Source: Lates calcarifer
Taxonomy: Eukaryota > Chordata > Actinopteri > Centropomidae
Assembly (NCBI RefSeq): GCF_001640805.2
Contig: NC_066856.1
Location: 2,055,937-2,119,936, forward strand
DNA length: 64,000 nt
Reading direction: 5' to 3'
Translations under genes and position numbers: made by a program
The notes under the pieces: model-generated
What the model was told of the DNA's origin: nothing
Database searches by the model: none
What the model saw: only the letters and a program-made list of their open reading frames with translations
Part shown: in pieces, positions 12,010 through 23,350 of the stretch
How the letters are laid out: the number at the start of each line of letters is the position of its first letter
How positions within the stretch are numbered: the first letter of the stretch is position 1

Positions 12010-12300
12010 GATTGATACGACACCTACCCACACACTTTTTTTTTCTCCCTTGTGGCCATCCCCCCTTCTCTTTCTGACAGGGCTTTTGCTGCCTGAGCCA
12101 GGTGGTATTTCTCAGCACAAATGAACCCAGCCGATGAGCGCACGCCTGTAACACGACAGAGAGAAAATAGTGACGGTCCGAAAGCAGTGTCTCTGAATAA
12201 ATCATGGGCTGGAGAACAAAGGCTTCCAGCAGTTTGATCAACGAAGCTCATTTAAATCTCTTTTTAATACGCTTAGACCTCCAAAATGTATCAACCTGGC
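12010..12300. other. candidate conserved non-coding element
   Basis: After a T9 run and a pyrimidine tract, 12070-12300 holds complex sequence with several CpGs (ccgatgagcgcacgcctg; gacggtccg; aacgaagctc) and an AT-rich end with tcatttaaatctc. The three minus-strand frames across 11999-12251 overlap in different frames, which argues against coding. A regulatory element is my inference. Confidence 0.3.
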
Positions 12301-12687
12301 TGCATTAAACTCAGCTTAACATTTACAACGATGGCGAACCTTGTCTGAAGGAGCTGTTAATTCCTCATTTGTTCTGTGGAAAAGAACACTCTCTGAGGTG
12401 CACTGAGTTAATCTCTATTAGTTGATGACAGTGTTGGTTTTTGCTTTCATTAATCAGCTAACTTTTGTGACTGCAGACTAAAGATGCCTTCTAGTAACAA
12501 CAGTTCTTTATCCTGCTTTTATGTTAAATGATGTGACATGTCATCAAATACAGAAAAATGCATAAAAGACCATAAGAGGTCCCACTGAATCATCAGGATG
12601 TTTTGTGAACATACCAATTAATGAAGCTGAAGTTAAACCTCTGAATGTAAATGTAACCCATTTCAAATATTTCTCTTCTATGTTAAT
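12301..12687. other. unassigned AT-rich DNA
   Basis: Nothing recognised as gene, RNA or repeat family in this stretch. Confidence 0.35.
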
Positions 12688-12814
12688 CGCAATATCTCAG
12701 TCACTGGATGGTTTACAGTGACATTTTACAGGATGAGTCCTACCAGGACTGCCAATGGTCAAATTGGGGTCTTGTGCAAAACTTTGTGATGAGCCCGTGA
12801 GCATGCAGGCATAG

Positions 12815-12828
12815 CCAGCAGATGGTGT
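12815..12828 (+). promoter_or_regulatory. CTCF-like motif
   Basis: The string ccagcagatggtgt resembles the CTCF core (CCASYAGRKGGC) but carries T in place of the C after GG. It lies in the unmatched middle part of the repeat copy at 12.7-13.3 kb. It is a motif match only; occupancy would need ChIP data. Confidence 0.25.
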
Positions 12829-12953
12829 GGTGGCCTCGCTGGTGACACTATGGCGCTTATGTTTGTGCCTAATTGTGCTGCATATGTGCATAATGAGGCC
12901 CCCAATGCATCATGAGGCCCTATGCACAGCACATGTTCTGTGTGTGTGTGTGT

Positions 12954-12963
12954 GGGGGGGGGG
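12954..12963 (+). repeat. TG tract followed by G10
   Basis: A short (TG)n tract at about 12940-12953 runs directly into ten G. This is simple sequence, probably length-variable. Confidence 0.85.
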
Positions 12964-13255
12964 CTGGCACCTCCACAAGATTGATATTTGTCATTTCAAA
13001 TGAAATGTCTCAACAGCTGTTAGATGGATTGGCATTAAATTTGGTACAAATATTTATGGTGCCCAAAGGAGATTATCACCATCATAAGGTAAAACATAGA
13101 TTTTGTACAGTACTTTAATAGTTCTAATTGGTAAATACTAGCATGCTAACAGTATTAAAAAGCTACTACTAAAATGGATGTACATGGTACCTGCTATACA
13201 TTGGCATTTAGCACAGCCACATACAGCTAACACAGCTGGAGATTTTTGACAATCA

Positions 13256-13690
13256 TTCTCCTATGTTTTCAAGCACAACACAGTCATGCATTTTGTTACC
13301 TCGTTGAATTACATTTGATTGATCTAATTTGAAATCAGTAGCTCTCCTCAGACATGGAGGGGAAACTTTTAGTAATAAGAATTATGGAGTTGGCCTTCAT
13401 CTTTTGAAAACTGCATTGTATGCCTATCGCATTGACTAACTGTTTAATCAGCTCTTTTCTGACAAAGGTCATCAGGAAACATCCAAACCTGGACCACAAA
13501 TATTAGCCCATTTGTGATCAGAAAGGCCTCATCCTAAACATTTTGCCTTGGATTTTTGCAAGCACAGCCATTAACCTTTTCAAAAATCGAATCTGGATTT
13601 GACAAACTGGGACCTGGCATAATGTGTTTCATCCCTTGGCGTAGATTAAGAAAACTGGAGCCCTTTATCAAGCAGGATGAAAATCAGAGA
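13256..13690. other. unassigned DNA
   Basis: No repeat family or gene signature is recognised in this stretch. Confidence 0.35.
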
Positions 13691-14045
13691 TAGTGTAGTG
13701 AGACAGTTTGAGGTAAAATGTATCTGGGTCAGGTCCAGTCTGCCAGACTGTTAGTGCTTATTATTGAACAATGCCATCCTCCTTTCTCTGTCTCTGGCCT
13801 CTCGAGTTCATCCAGCAGATCCTCTCTCATATTGACCGCATGCATTACAGGGCTTGGGGAACATGGCTACAGAAGTCCCTCATTAGAAGTTTGGGTTTCT
13901 CTGAACATTATGGGAGGAGGTGGAGTATTGATCGCTGCAAGATAGCTAACTGGAAAACACTTCCCATCGGAGCCGACTGAAACTCATTTGGGAGGGATGC
14001 TGCTGGCAAGCTGGAGACTATTCCACATCTGGTTATTGGACCTGG
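13691..14045 (+). other. candidate conserved element or exon-like ORF
   Basis: The block is non-repetitive and contains an open frame at 13771-13980 (69 codons) whose translation has a protein-like texture (FIQQILSHIDRMHYRAW, then EHYGRRWSIDRCKIANW). A pyrimidine-rich run ending in ctctcgag at 13796-13805 could act as a 3' splice site. No good GT donor follows in a sensible position, and I recognise no domain. A non-coding conserved element with a chance frame is at least as likely as an exon. Confidence 0.2.
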
Positions 14046-17000
14046 GGCAGTAGTGAGTACAGTATGTTTCTCCTGCAATCAGGAAACACTGGGAAATCTA
14101 TATGTGGTAATTACAAATTCATGCCACCACTGTGAAATTGAACACTTGGTGTCATTATAAAGTAATGGGTGCATTAGAAGGAAGTTTGCAGTGATGATTT
14201 CCCTCTCGTATGAGTATCATCAGCAGTGATCCACACAAATGCAACATTATCCTGTCAAATTGCACAAAGGATGGTATTATATGAGAATGCAGCAATGGAA
14301 TGTACTTTTCCTTTATACAAAAACAAAGTGGAATGTGGCTCAAAAACTGAAATACAGCACCATAGATGGTTCATTTAGTTCAAAGTAAATCCTTCACTTT
14401 GCTTACCAAGCTCATTTGGAAGCCATTAATTCAAGGAGGCTTTTATATTACTACTACAATAGCCAATTTGTACATGAGAATGTAAAATATGCTATGACTC
14501 ACATCCATTCTCTCCATCTGTAATGTAATTACCTCACATGCTGTAACTCCCTCTATGATTCCATAAATATTCATGCAAATCCAACAATTCAGAGGAGGCA
14601 CACATTCACTATCAAGTCTGAAGTGGCATGTGTGCTTTATGGCAAAAAATATCCCTGACTCTGTATTTGATATGGGACATGAATGGCTGCACTATTCCCA
14701 CTGCTGACAGGGTAAGACAATGGATATAGGTCATGAAGAATGAGGTCCACTTAAAAAGTGCTCATCATACTGGAAGGCACAGTCATTATTTTTCACAGAA
14801 ACTCAGTAATGGGCCCACACTGATGCCAAGATGAAAGGCCAACGTCTGCTTTCATAGTCATCTCTCAAAAGCCATTTTTACAAATGTTATCCAGCCTATT
14901 TCACCGTCATCGACAGCCTTTAATCAATGCATAAAGATTGTCTAACTCTGCCATATCTGCCCCATGAAAAGCCTGTTTGAGAGAAAACACTGTTTTCATT
15001 CATCATTAAAGATATTGGTGCAGACTTTGTTTTCCAAACATCAAAGCAGCTCTGATTCTTCTGTTGCTGCTCAGATATAAATGCAGATGCGTTCAGATAA
15101 ACACACTGCCTTTTACAAAGTATGAAAATGATGACTCCTACCACACTTCACTGCCGTTTAGATGTCACTTCTCAATTATGAGTCCAACTTAACATCGGGA
15201 AGCTGTGATTTTTCTCTGTACTATGTAGTTAAAAGGCTTCTTGTAATTCACCTCGTATATCAAGACGTTTAGCATGAAATGGTGTGTACCAAGCCAATTG
15301 AACTTGAGACAATCCTTTCATAATTACAGCTCTTCCCATCCTTTATTTTAGCTATTGGTCCTCGGTGTCCTCTGCAACACTGAATAAGAATTTGGGCCCA
15401 GTCATCTGGAAATGAGGAAGGAGGAGAGGTGACTGGACGGTATTTGTTCTGGCCATGCTCAATGAAGCTGCTAATTGTCCTTGGCCATGTAAAGCAAACC
15501 TGCATGTCCTATCCTTTTTTCATTATTGCTGCTGTGCTGTCTCTTTATTCCTCCAAACCGCCTCCACCACTGTGTGAGGCATCTGATGAAAAGGTGCAAA
15601 GGACATAACATGAAGACCAGATGACCAGGAGACACTTTCTTAACAAGGACCATGTTTTTCCCTCACAAGCTGCATTTAAAATATAACAGTGCTCATATTC
15701 TTATGAAGGAAAATCAAACCTAACTGGACAAAAATTTTCAGTGACGCATATTTGGTCCTACTTTTAGAACTAGAAGTAGAAAGATTTCATCAACTTCCTT
15801 AATTAAGCTAGGAAATAACTCCAGTCCAGTCCAGTGCCAATATTTAGAAGAGCTCTCAGGGTTTAGAGGGTAGATAAGTTATCAGAGTGTAATAGCTGCT
15901 GCATGAGCATGAACATTATAAAACCATGTGATTAGATTGGGCTGATTTTTTTTTTAATTTTGGCATCATATTTATTAAATTATCAGGAAAATATAATTTA
16001 TACTAATCTATACTAGATTAATACTTTCTTCATTCTAGCTCTGAAACAATGTTAGGCAAGTAAATGAACAAATGTATCAATTATTCATTACCTATTACAT
16101 TGCTAATTTCTCTGCAGCAACAGGTAATTAGTAACAGTGCATGTCACCAGGTTTGTCAGAAGTGCCTTTTAACAACTGTAAAGCATTGACACCCACAGGT
16201 CATATTTTCTGTTTTTAACATGTGTATAAATAGTAAACCAGACATTGTGGTTTAGCAAGCAGCCAGCCCAGGTGTTGGAGATACTTACCACCCATCAACA
16301 GCTAGCTTAATGTTAGGTGGCTACATGCAACAGCGACACTAAGCAAAAGCTTAGCCAGGAATACACAATACAGAGACCACTACACCTAACTGATATCACC
16401 CACCCATCCCCCAGTAAAACAGCAGAGAAGAGAAAACTGTGTCAGAGCATTACTGGGATTAGTGAGTAATGTATTTACTGAATCAGGTATATTCCTTGCC
16501 CTTGTTAAAAGTAAGTGTAGGAAACTTCATAAAGAACTCTCAGGTCACACTCTGTACAGGTATTTTTAGTCCTAGTTTAATCTTCAGCACGATTCTGAGA
16601 TGCTTGATAAATGTGGGCCAATCTCATTTTAAAATTCCTGCAGAATATTTTGGCCGAGGCCAAATTGAGCTAGCAGACGATTAATGCTCATATATGGATT
16701 GCCACTTTACCATGACATGCACTAATGCATGGCATAGAGAAAATGTATAAATCTGACGAAATCACTGGCGCCCTTCATTTTTCAGTCTAATGGGGGTAGC
16801 ATTAACAGCTGCTAGTCGCTGTCTTATAGTCATTTATTACCACCCATGTTATCCTAGTCTGCCATTTTACTACCATAGCACTATAAATCAGGGGGCAAGA
16901 AGGGGGCCAGCACCCCCATTCATGCCTGCTTCAGGAGAGAAATATGGAGCAGTGGGAAGTCTGTGCACCACAAACCAAGGTGGATATCATGTCTGAAATG

Positions 17001-17289
17001 TACCATTTAAAGTCAGTCATAACTTTCCTTTTGCCTTCAGGTCAAATACTTTGTACTACACAATGGCCTATGTTGAATTACTCCTCTGTTATTATACTTA
17101 CATAATTTCTATATTACTACATGATCAGTCATGTTGAATAGACTCACTTGGCTGTTGATGGCTGTAATATCTAGGCTGCTCTCCTGACTGTGACTGATGT
17201 TGGAATAAAAACTAAAAAAGGAACAAAATTATGTTTTTAACTACAAATGCCTTCTTGTAGCTTTTCTGAGAGGCTGCACTGCCTGGAAA
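14046..17289. other. unassigned DNA with possible conserved blocks
   Basis: No gene is supported. Octamer ATGCAAAT occurs at 14573-14580. Stretches at about 14860-15160 and 15330-15620 are complex and repeat-free and could be conserved non-coding sequence. 15940-16130 is AT-rich. At 16900-16921 a small inverted repeat (gggggccagcaccccc) could form a short hairpin. Confidence 0.3.
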
Positions 17290-17560
17290 CACTGGGGCGT
17301 ATATAAATGTTTTGGCCACAACAGCGCAGGCCAATATATCCCTGCTTGGCCTGTTCGTTCCTGTGTGGCATGGCAGCACACTGCATTTAATTTACTAGCG
17401 GTTCGACTAAATGTACCGGGTGAGGCGCTCCATTATTCATGAGGGAGGAGAAAGGAGAAAAAAACATGATGAATCTACAGTTGCTATTCATGTATCCCCC
17501 CTCTGCACTTTCAATTGAATGTTAATGGACAGAGACAAAAGACAAAAAAAGAGATGTACA
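17290..17560. other. candidate conserved non-coding element
   Basis: Complex sequence with CpGs in an AT-rich neighbourhood, including tttactagcggttcgac, gtaccgggtgaggcgctcc and an attattcatgag block. It lacks repeats and any open frame of note. A regulatory role is inferred from texture only. Confidence 0.3.
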
Positions 17561-17720
17561 CTGGAAGGAGAGATCTCTGTGGTTAAAACAAGTTAAAATG
17601 TGCAGATGTGGAGGAGTCATGATCTGAAACTGAATTTCACTGAGAGAGCAAGAGAAAAAGTCGTCTCAGACTTTGCATTAATCACTGCCAATTCTGTTCC
17701 TGACCATTTCCTTATCTCCA

Positions 17721-17735
17721 TAATTAAGTAATTAA
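17721..17735. promoter_or_regulatory. paired homeodomain-type sites
   Basis: The string taattaagtaattaa contains two TAATTA/TAATTAA homeodomain cores in tandem, eight bases apart. Paired TAAT cores at short spacing are typical binding sites of homeodomain and paired-class factors. It lies near the candidate element at 17290-17560 and is followed by acagttcgtgg. Chance occurrence in AT-rich DNA cannot be excluded. Confidence 0.3.
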
Positions 17736-17790
17736 CAGTTCGTGGTGCCAGTTAGCCTTGCGCTCGGACAGGACACAGCAGGAAAATAAT

Positions 17791-19063
17791 AACACTAAAT
17801 CACTCAACCGTTGGAGGATTTTGGAAAACTGCCTCATGGTAATCAAAGATTAAAGGTAACGAGTGAAGAAATAGATATTGGCTTGGCAAAGACCAGGAGG
17901 AAATATTCTCACACTCCCGCATGCATACACATGCACACTGTAACAAACACATACACACACAAATAGAAACAAATCTAAGAGATGAAAAATGACCACAGGC
18001 ATTTTCACACACTTAACATGCCGGTACATGCGCTCATGCTCAAATTCACCCACAGATGTGTAGACCTGACCTGTAAATCAGCACTTGACAGGATGGAATT
18101 CATCACAGATCTTTGCATTTTCACATTCCACATGGGAATGCACACAAATACCATTGTGCAATAATGATATTTAGCAGGGATTTTACCTGATGACTTATAG
18201 AGATGACATTTGTTTTGACTTGTGTATTTATTTGGTCAACATTGTAATTACCAAAAAGAAGAGACTTTCTATATTTTTCTTTCTGTGATAGTTAAATGTT
18301 GTAGAGAGACAGATGTCATAAACTGTTAACAGTACATAACCAAAGTTATGTGGGGAAACATCTTGTATCAATGTTGAGGCTTGGATGCTGTTTCCAAAAA
18401 CAATTTCATCCCCCTTTGAAAAATGGAATAATGTGCACAACAGCTGCAGTATCATCGTAGTTTACATTTTCCTAAACAAAAAGTGATGAAAATTCAAACA
18501 TTAGTTTGGCTTTAATGACTTTTCATTTGCAGTTGTCACTTACTGCTGAGATTTTGGACTATGCATCTTTATTTTTGTGCTGCAGCTCAGATTTATGCAT
18601 TATTTTTCTCACATCTCCTTTATATTTTGTTGGTCTTTTTGTCTGAGTCTCATATAAGAGCTTGACCTTCACTCGCCCAGCTTCCGATAAACAAAGCTTT
18701 CTTGGAAAAATCTAATGGATGCCATCTCTCCATGTAAGGCTGTGTGCACCTGATGCAAACTCAGTTTATTGTAATTTATTGGACGTGATCTTACACACAC
18801 CTATAAAAGTTAACAAGCTCACTCTTAAACCCAGGTTTGGACATTTATAAGGTTGTGAGAGACATCATGTTGTATTGTGTGGGGAGACAGAGTGCACAGA
18901 GGACAGTTGTTGAAAGGGGCACTGATCTATCAGCCATCCTTTGCTTCCCTGGACTTCAATGAATACATCTTTTCTTTGATCTGCTAAAGTTGCTTATAAT
19001 GATTCTCTATTAGTGGCACAGTTATTATCTGTACCCATGGGAGTGATGCACCCCCACCTTTTA

Positions 19064-19065
<2 letters not shown>
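17791..19065. other. unassigned DNA
   Basis: CA-rich but broken simple sequence lies at about 17905-17960. A short CpG-containing stretch at 18660-18700 (cactcgcccagcttccgat) stands out slightly. Otherwise nothing is recognised. Confidence 0.35.

Positions 19066-19099
<34 letters not shown>
19066..19099. repeat. (AC)17 microsatellite
   Basis: A perfect dinucleotide tract of 34 bases, probably polymorphic. It accounts for the poly-Val/Cys stretch in the minus-strand frame across it. Confidence 0.95.
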
Positions 19100-19100
<1 letters not shown>

Positions 19101-19199
19101 AGAACAGACATATGGGCTATTCATTTCCATCACCAGCAGAATGTCTGGCAGATTAAAAAGAGAAAGTGCACATATCTCAAAGCACCCATACATCAAGCA

Positions 19200-19620
19200 G
19201 TCTTTGCTGCTGGTTGGTCTTCAACTGTGGCTCCATTGTTAAGATCTAGGGGTGGGGGGTGGGGGGTGTCTGTGTGCTGGACTGTGCTGGACTTTGTCAT
19301 ATAAGTCTTCTGCTTTGCAGGTCTTTTTTTAAAAAGGATGAGATAGGGAGGTCTTTCATTGTGGCCGCTGTCTTGGATAGTTAATCCAGGGCTATAATAG
19401 GCTCGCTCCGACTCAACAATGTAGCCGAGCATGTCCCTCTGATTTGGAGTCCTTGTTCCAATCTGGCTCCAATCAGCGTGTTGAGTTTCTGGGGGTCGCT
19501 GCTGATTTTCTCGCTTCAGATGAGTGATCGCTGGGAGACAGCCGGACATGCGCTGCCAAGCCCAGATCGCATGTGTTGGAAAATCACACAATCTCATGCT
19601 GAAATGACCAACTGTGTGTA
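19200..19620. other. complex block with G-rich run; longest ORF here is spurious
   Basis: A G-rich run at 19249-19266 (G4, G6 and G6 separated by single T) could form a quadruplex on the + strand. 19370-19600 is CpG-containing, repeat-free and element-like. The longest open frame in the window (minus, 19193-19669, 158 codons) crosses both. It is Thr/Pro/His/Gln-rich without domain pattern and runs through the simple G-rich run, so I do not call it a gene. Confidence 0.3.
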
Positions 19621-20929
19621 TTATTTTATGTATGTGCGTGTGTTCTGCCAAGGCGTTGTGGTAAACCAAAATGTTCTGGCTGTACTCCAGTTTGAAAGTT
19701 TTTTAATCCTCCATCTGCAGGAGAGTCTGCAGGTTGCACAGCACACCTCAACATACATATCCTCACACACGTGCACACGCACACACACATTCAAGCATGC
19801 GACACTGTGATATTATGCTGTTTGCGTTTGATGTGGGCGACTAAAGAATCATCTTATAACCTGGTACAAAGTAGCCACAGTGGGAAGAACAACCTGCTGC
19901 TTCGATTGAAGTGCACTTGTCAATGGCGACCTGCTGGATCAAAACAACCACGAGGCAACCCCTGTGGCTTGTACACCTTTGTCGCTTTCTTTAGAAGGCA
20001 CATTGTTAGACATTCAAAGGGGACGTGGAAGAGGTTATTACTTTGTCAGAGAAAATTTCCAACTGACAAAAGATGAAAAATATTGGTGTAAGTGTGTGTG
20101 AGAGAGGGTAACCTTGGTGGTTGGCAATGCTCTGACCCAGGTCACTTTGTCTGATGTATGATGCAGCATCACAGAGCACACAGCACATTTATTAGACTGT
20201 GTAATGATAAAAAGATAGTGGGGAAATGGATGATAGTTGAATTGAAGCCCACACATGGAGACGAGGCCCCTACTTGCAGTCTCCTGGCGGTAATATCATA
20301 AAGCAGGCGAGAGAAGATGCTCCTCAGGAATACAAATGTTGCCTTTAAGTTGGAAACGTGTGGCTTGAAATGTGCCACCATATTGAAGGGGGTAAGATTT
20401 AGCTCTTTAGCCGATTAATCTTTGTCATCATCTTGGCATTGTGGAGAAGCAATTTAGATGGTAAATACAGTTTGTGTTCCATATATCATCTGGTTGGTGC
20501 TGTGGCATGCTGAAGTTCGGCTGCACATTTAGGGGCTAAGCAAGATTTATGTTAAATAAATGGTCTTATATGTCATTGAGACTTTTTATTTTTTATCATG
20601 GCACCAACAAGGAGATTCTTTAAAAGAGCTAAATTTCATTACCTGTGGAAAAAGTTCAACTTGTGGGACAAAATGTCTTCAGATGTTAGTGGAGGGAGTA
20701 ACGTGTTACAGTACATGCAAAATATACATTTCCCAGAAAAAAACTGCAAATCAAAGAAAGAATAATATTTCAAAATAGATAAACTAATAACTAATCAAAT
20801 AAGAAAGATTTTTTTTTCTGTTTGGAGAAATGTGTTGGTTATACCAGATATGTGTGTTAGCACATTTTTGTTGGGTCACAGTGGTGTGGTGCTGGTTTAC
20901 ATTGCATTGTGCCCAGTAAAAGCTTGGTA
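19621..20929. other. unassigned DNA
   Basis: Short CA sequence lies near 19765-19790. No gene or family is recognised. A T9 run lies at 20810. Confidence 0.35.
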
Positions 20930-21140
20930 ATGTTTTATTTTACAGGTCAGTAAAAAAATTACTTAGTAGTACTAGTAATTTAGTATAGTAATTTCCTAGG
21001 AAGTTAACTAGAAAGAACCATGTAACCATGGTAACAACTTCCATTTAATTTCAATTGCCAAGAATTTTTATTTTTATATTTATTTATTTTTTACCAAATT
21101 AAATTTATTTCAAGGAAACCACAAGAAACTATTGGGAAAT
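20930..21140 (+). repeat. possible teleost interspersed repeat
   Basis: The run from tgttttattttacaggtcag through a TAGTA-rich block (acttagtagtactagtaatt), aatttcctaggaagttaac and gaaccatgtaaccatgg has the feel of a dispersed fish repeat that I only partly recognise. There is no second copy in the window to test this against. Confidence 0.3.
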
Positions 21141-22199
21141 AATACAGATTGGACTGAGCAAGCCTTAGGTTTGAGTATGAAATGTTGTAACGATGAGTAA
21201 CGATGATTCACCTAGAGATGGGTGAGACCTGTACTTTTAATGCAGGTTGGTATGTGAATGAGAGTTTCATCTAAACTTTGTTCCATAAAGGCTGTAAAGG
21301 TAAGTTGATCATTGCTGCCAAATGTAAAGAGCCAACTTAAGTTTCTCTCTCACTCTTTCCTCCAGAGCAGCTGTGCCACTAACAGATGTTTGTATAACCT
21401 CAACCTGCCCAGTCTGAGTTCTTTTAGACGTTCACGTATCTTATGTCATAACCACCTTCACAGAATAAAACTGGGAGGATAGTTTTCAGACCTGCTTCAC
21501 CCCATCTGGCTTCCCTCACATCTGACTTTTTAATGAGAAAAAATATTTTTGGAGTCCCTCCCAAACTGAAGCTGCTATACAGCAGACCTATAGAATGAAA
21601 TCATTTATCCAGAAGCTGCTGAAAACTGTGGGAAAGAGAGAAGCTTGTATGGAAATTACCAAGCAGTCCCACCACTCCCCTGACTGTAATGTATGAGATC
21701 TACTGCCTTAATATCTCTGTTTGAAACCATAAAGTCTGCCTCTTTACAAGTCCTGAGAAAACTCTGGCGTGCCGGCTCCACTCCACTGGCCCGGTGACAG
21801 AAGTGGCTTGATACTGAACGCATGTTTCATATTCAGTAGTCAATGGGGTGAGAAGTGAATTATGCTACAGTCTGGCAGCAAAGCATACAGATTGTCCCCT
21901 CTGTGTGCATAACAAATGCAAAACAATTTTACATATGGTATTCGTATGACATCTGGAGCTAATGGAAAAGATATAAAACATGGCTTCACACTGAGTGATG
22001 GAATTTTAAATTGTATTCTACACATGAATGCCTCTCAGGGTGACAGTCAGACCTAAGACGCTCCTTTATGGTAAACAGACTGTGGAGGATTTTTGCAGTA
22101 AAGCAGGCAGAAAAATAGAAGAGAGAAGATGCAGAAATCAGGCTCAGTTCTTTGTGTTCATCCATGTCTACCACCAGGCAGGGTGATGTCATCCTCAGA
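21141..22199. other. unassigned DNA
   Basis: A strong isolated splice-donor-like GTAAGT lies at 21300-21305 after gctgtaaag, with no supportable exon. 21620-21830 is moderately complex with a few CpGs. No gene is recognised. Confidence 0.35.
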
Positions 22200-23350
22200 C
22201 GTTACACACATTGACCTTACATCCCTGTAGTCGAATGAAACCCATGTGCGCAGACTGGAGGGAACACAGCCTCGGATAATTGACAGTGGAGCGGCTTTGA
22301 AATGCTGATTAAGCACAACCTGCCCCATAGCCCCCCAGACTGTTGGCTCTGCATGCGGAGGAGGAGGCTTTTGACACGGGGAGGAATCCTTAAAGGGAGC
22401 TCTCGGTGATGGAGTTACAGTATCATCACGCATCAGAATTCAAGGCCGCTTCTCCAGAGATACTCCTGTAAAAAGGGGGGGGGGTGTGAATGGCATTCAT
22501 TAGGGCGTCAGCGCTTCATTAAAACCTCCTTTCTGGTTAATATTTCCTGGGTAGCTGCGTGTGAATTCTGTCTCACTGCCTCTGCACTGGTGATATCTGT
22601 GCTTCGTTCACACCATGTTACACTGAGATAGAGCGCCATTGCCGGATTAGGATCACATTTGGAATTAAAATTTAAAGCCTCATTAATTTTTAAATCATCC
22701 TTTACATGCCAGATTATGTTAACACGGTTAGTATCACTTACAAATTTTGAAAACTTTCTAAATGCCTGCTATGTCATTTCAATCATGGACATTAATTTTC
22801 AGACTGCTTCTAGGAATATAGTAAGTAACTCATTAAGTGGCAGTAACAGTGATGTTTTTAATGGCTGAATGTGAAACGCAGGACAGAAATTGAACTTCAG
22901 GGACTTTAGATTCTGCCATTGTCTCCTCTTGCCAATAATCACGACAAGGTCAATGCTCTGGAGGTCATTTGTCTCCCCCCACCTGATGAGAAATATTGAC
23001 CAAGAATCTGGGAAGAACCAGGAGTGTGTGCCATGGCGCAACTTTTTCACTCTGACATATAAGTGAGGCAGTACAGTGAGTGTGGATTAAAAGACTTGAT
23101 GTGGCAGAGAGAGCTATCAGTCAGAATGAGGGATTGAGAGCAGCTGAGGGGTTACGCCGGGGCCATTTGCTCTCAGCCTTTTTTTCCGGGTATATGGTCA
23201 ATAGCAACAGACTGGAAACCCATAGGTCGAGTTCTGGCGGATGAAAGCGATGGCCTACCCTCGTCTCGTCTCACTTGGGGACCGGTCTAATTTGTCCCCT
23301 GGGAGTGGAGGGACCTTCTAACATAACTCAGCCCTTTGACCTTTCAACCC
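22200..23350. other. cluster of candidate conserved non-coding elements
   Basis: Three repeat-free blocks stand out. 22200-22470 has CpGs (gtgcgcagactgg, cagcctcggataattg, ggagcggc). 22490-22870 has a gggcgtcagcgcttc start and an AT-rich half with several TAATT cores (cattaatttttaaat). 23120-23340 has ggttacgccggggcc, aggtcgagttctggcggatg and gaccggtctaatttg. Reading frames across them are short and on both strands. The combination of CpG retention and homeodomain-type cores suggests enhancers near a developmental gene, but this is inference from one sequence. Confidence 0.35.
22475..22484. repeat. G10 homopolymer
   Basis: Ten G follow four A. It separates the first two blocks of the element cluster. 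Confidence 0.9.

Larger units (their letters stand above)
12688..13255 (+). repeat. teleost GCTAGCAT-type repeat, copy 1 (interrupted)
   Basis: Two imperfect subunits are visible: atatctcagtcactggatgg near 12695 and aatgtctcaacagctgttag, followed by atggattggcattaaattt, near 13002. Both match the 'caacaactattggatggattgccatgaaattt' unit of a common teleost repeat. The tail at 13135-13250 (tagcatgctaac, gtacctgctatacattggc, gcatttagcacagcc, cagctaacacagctgg) is the usual 3' part. About 12770-12950 looks like foreign or highly diverged sequence. A second copy in the same orientation lies at 25895-26240. Confidence 0.55.

Noticed and set aside
19193..19669. Longest open frame, minus strand, 158 codons
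   Set aside because: Low-complexity Thr/Pro/His/Gln-rich sequence that runs through a G-rich simple run; no domain, no splice support.
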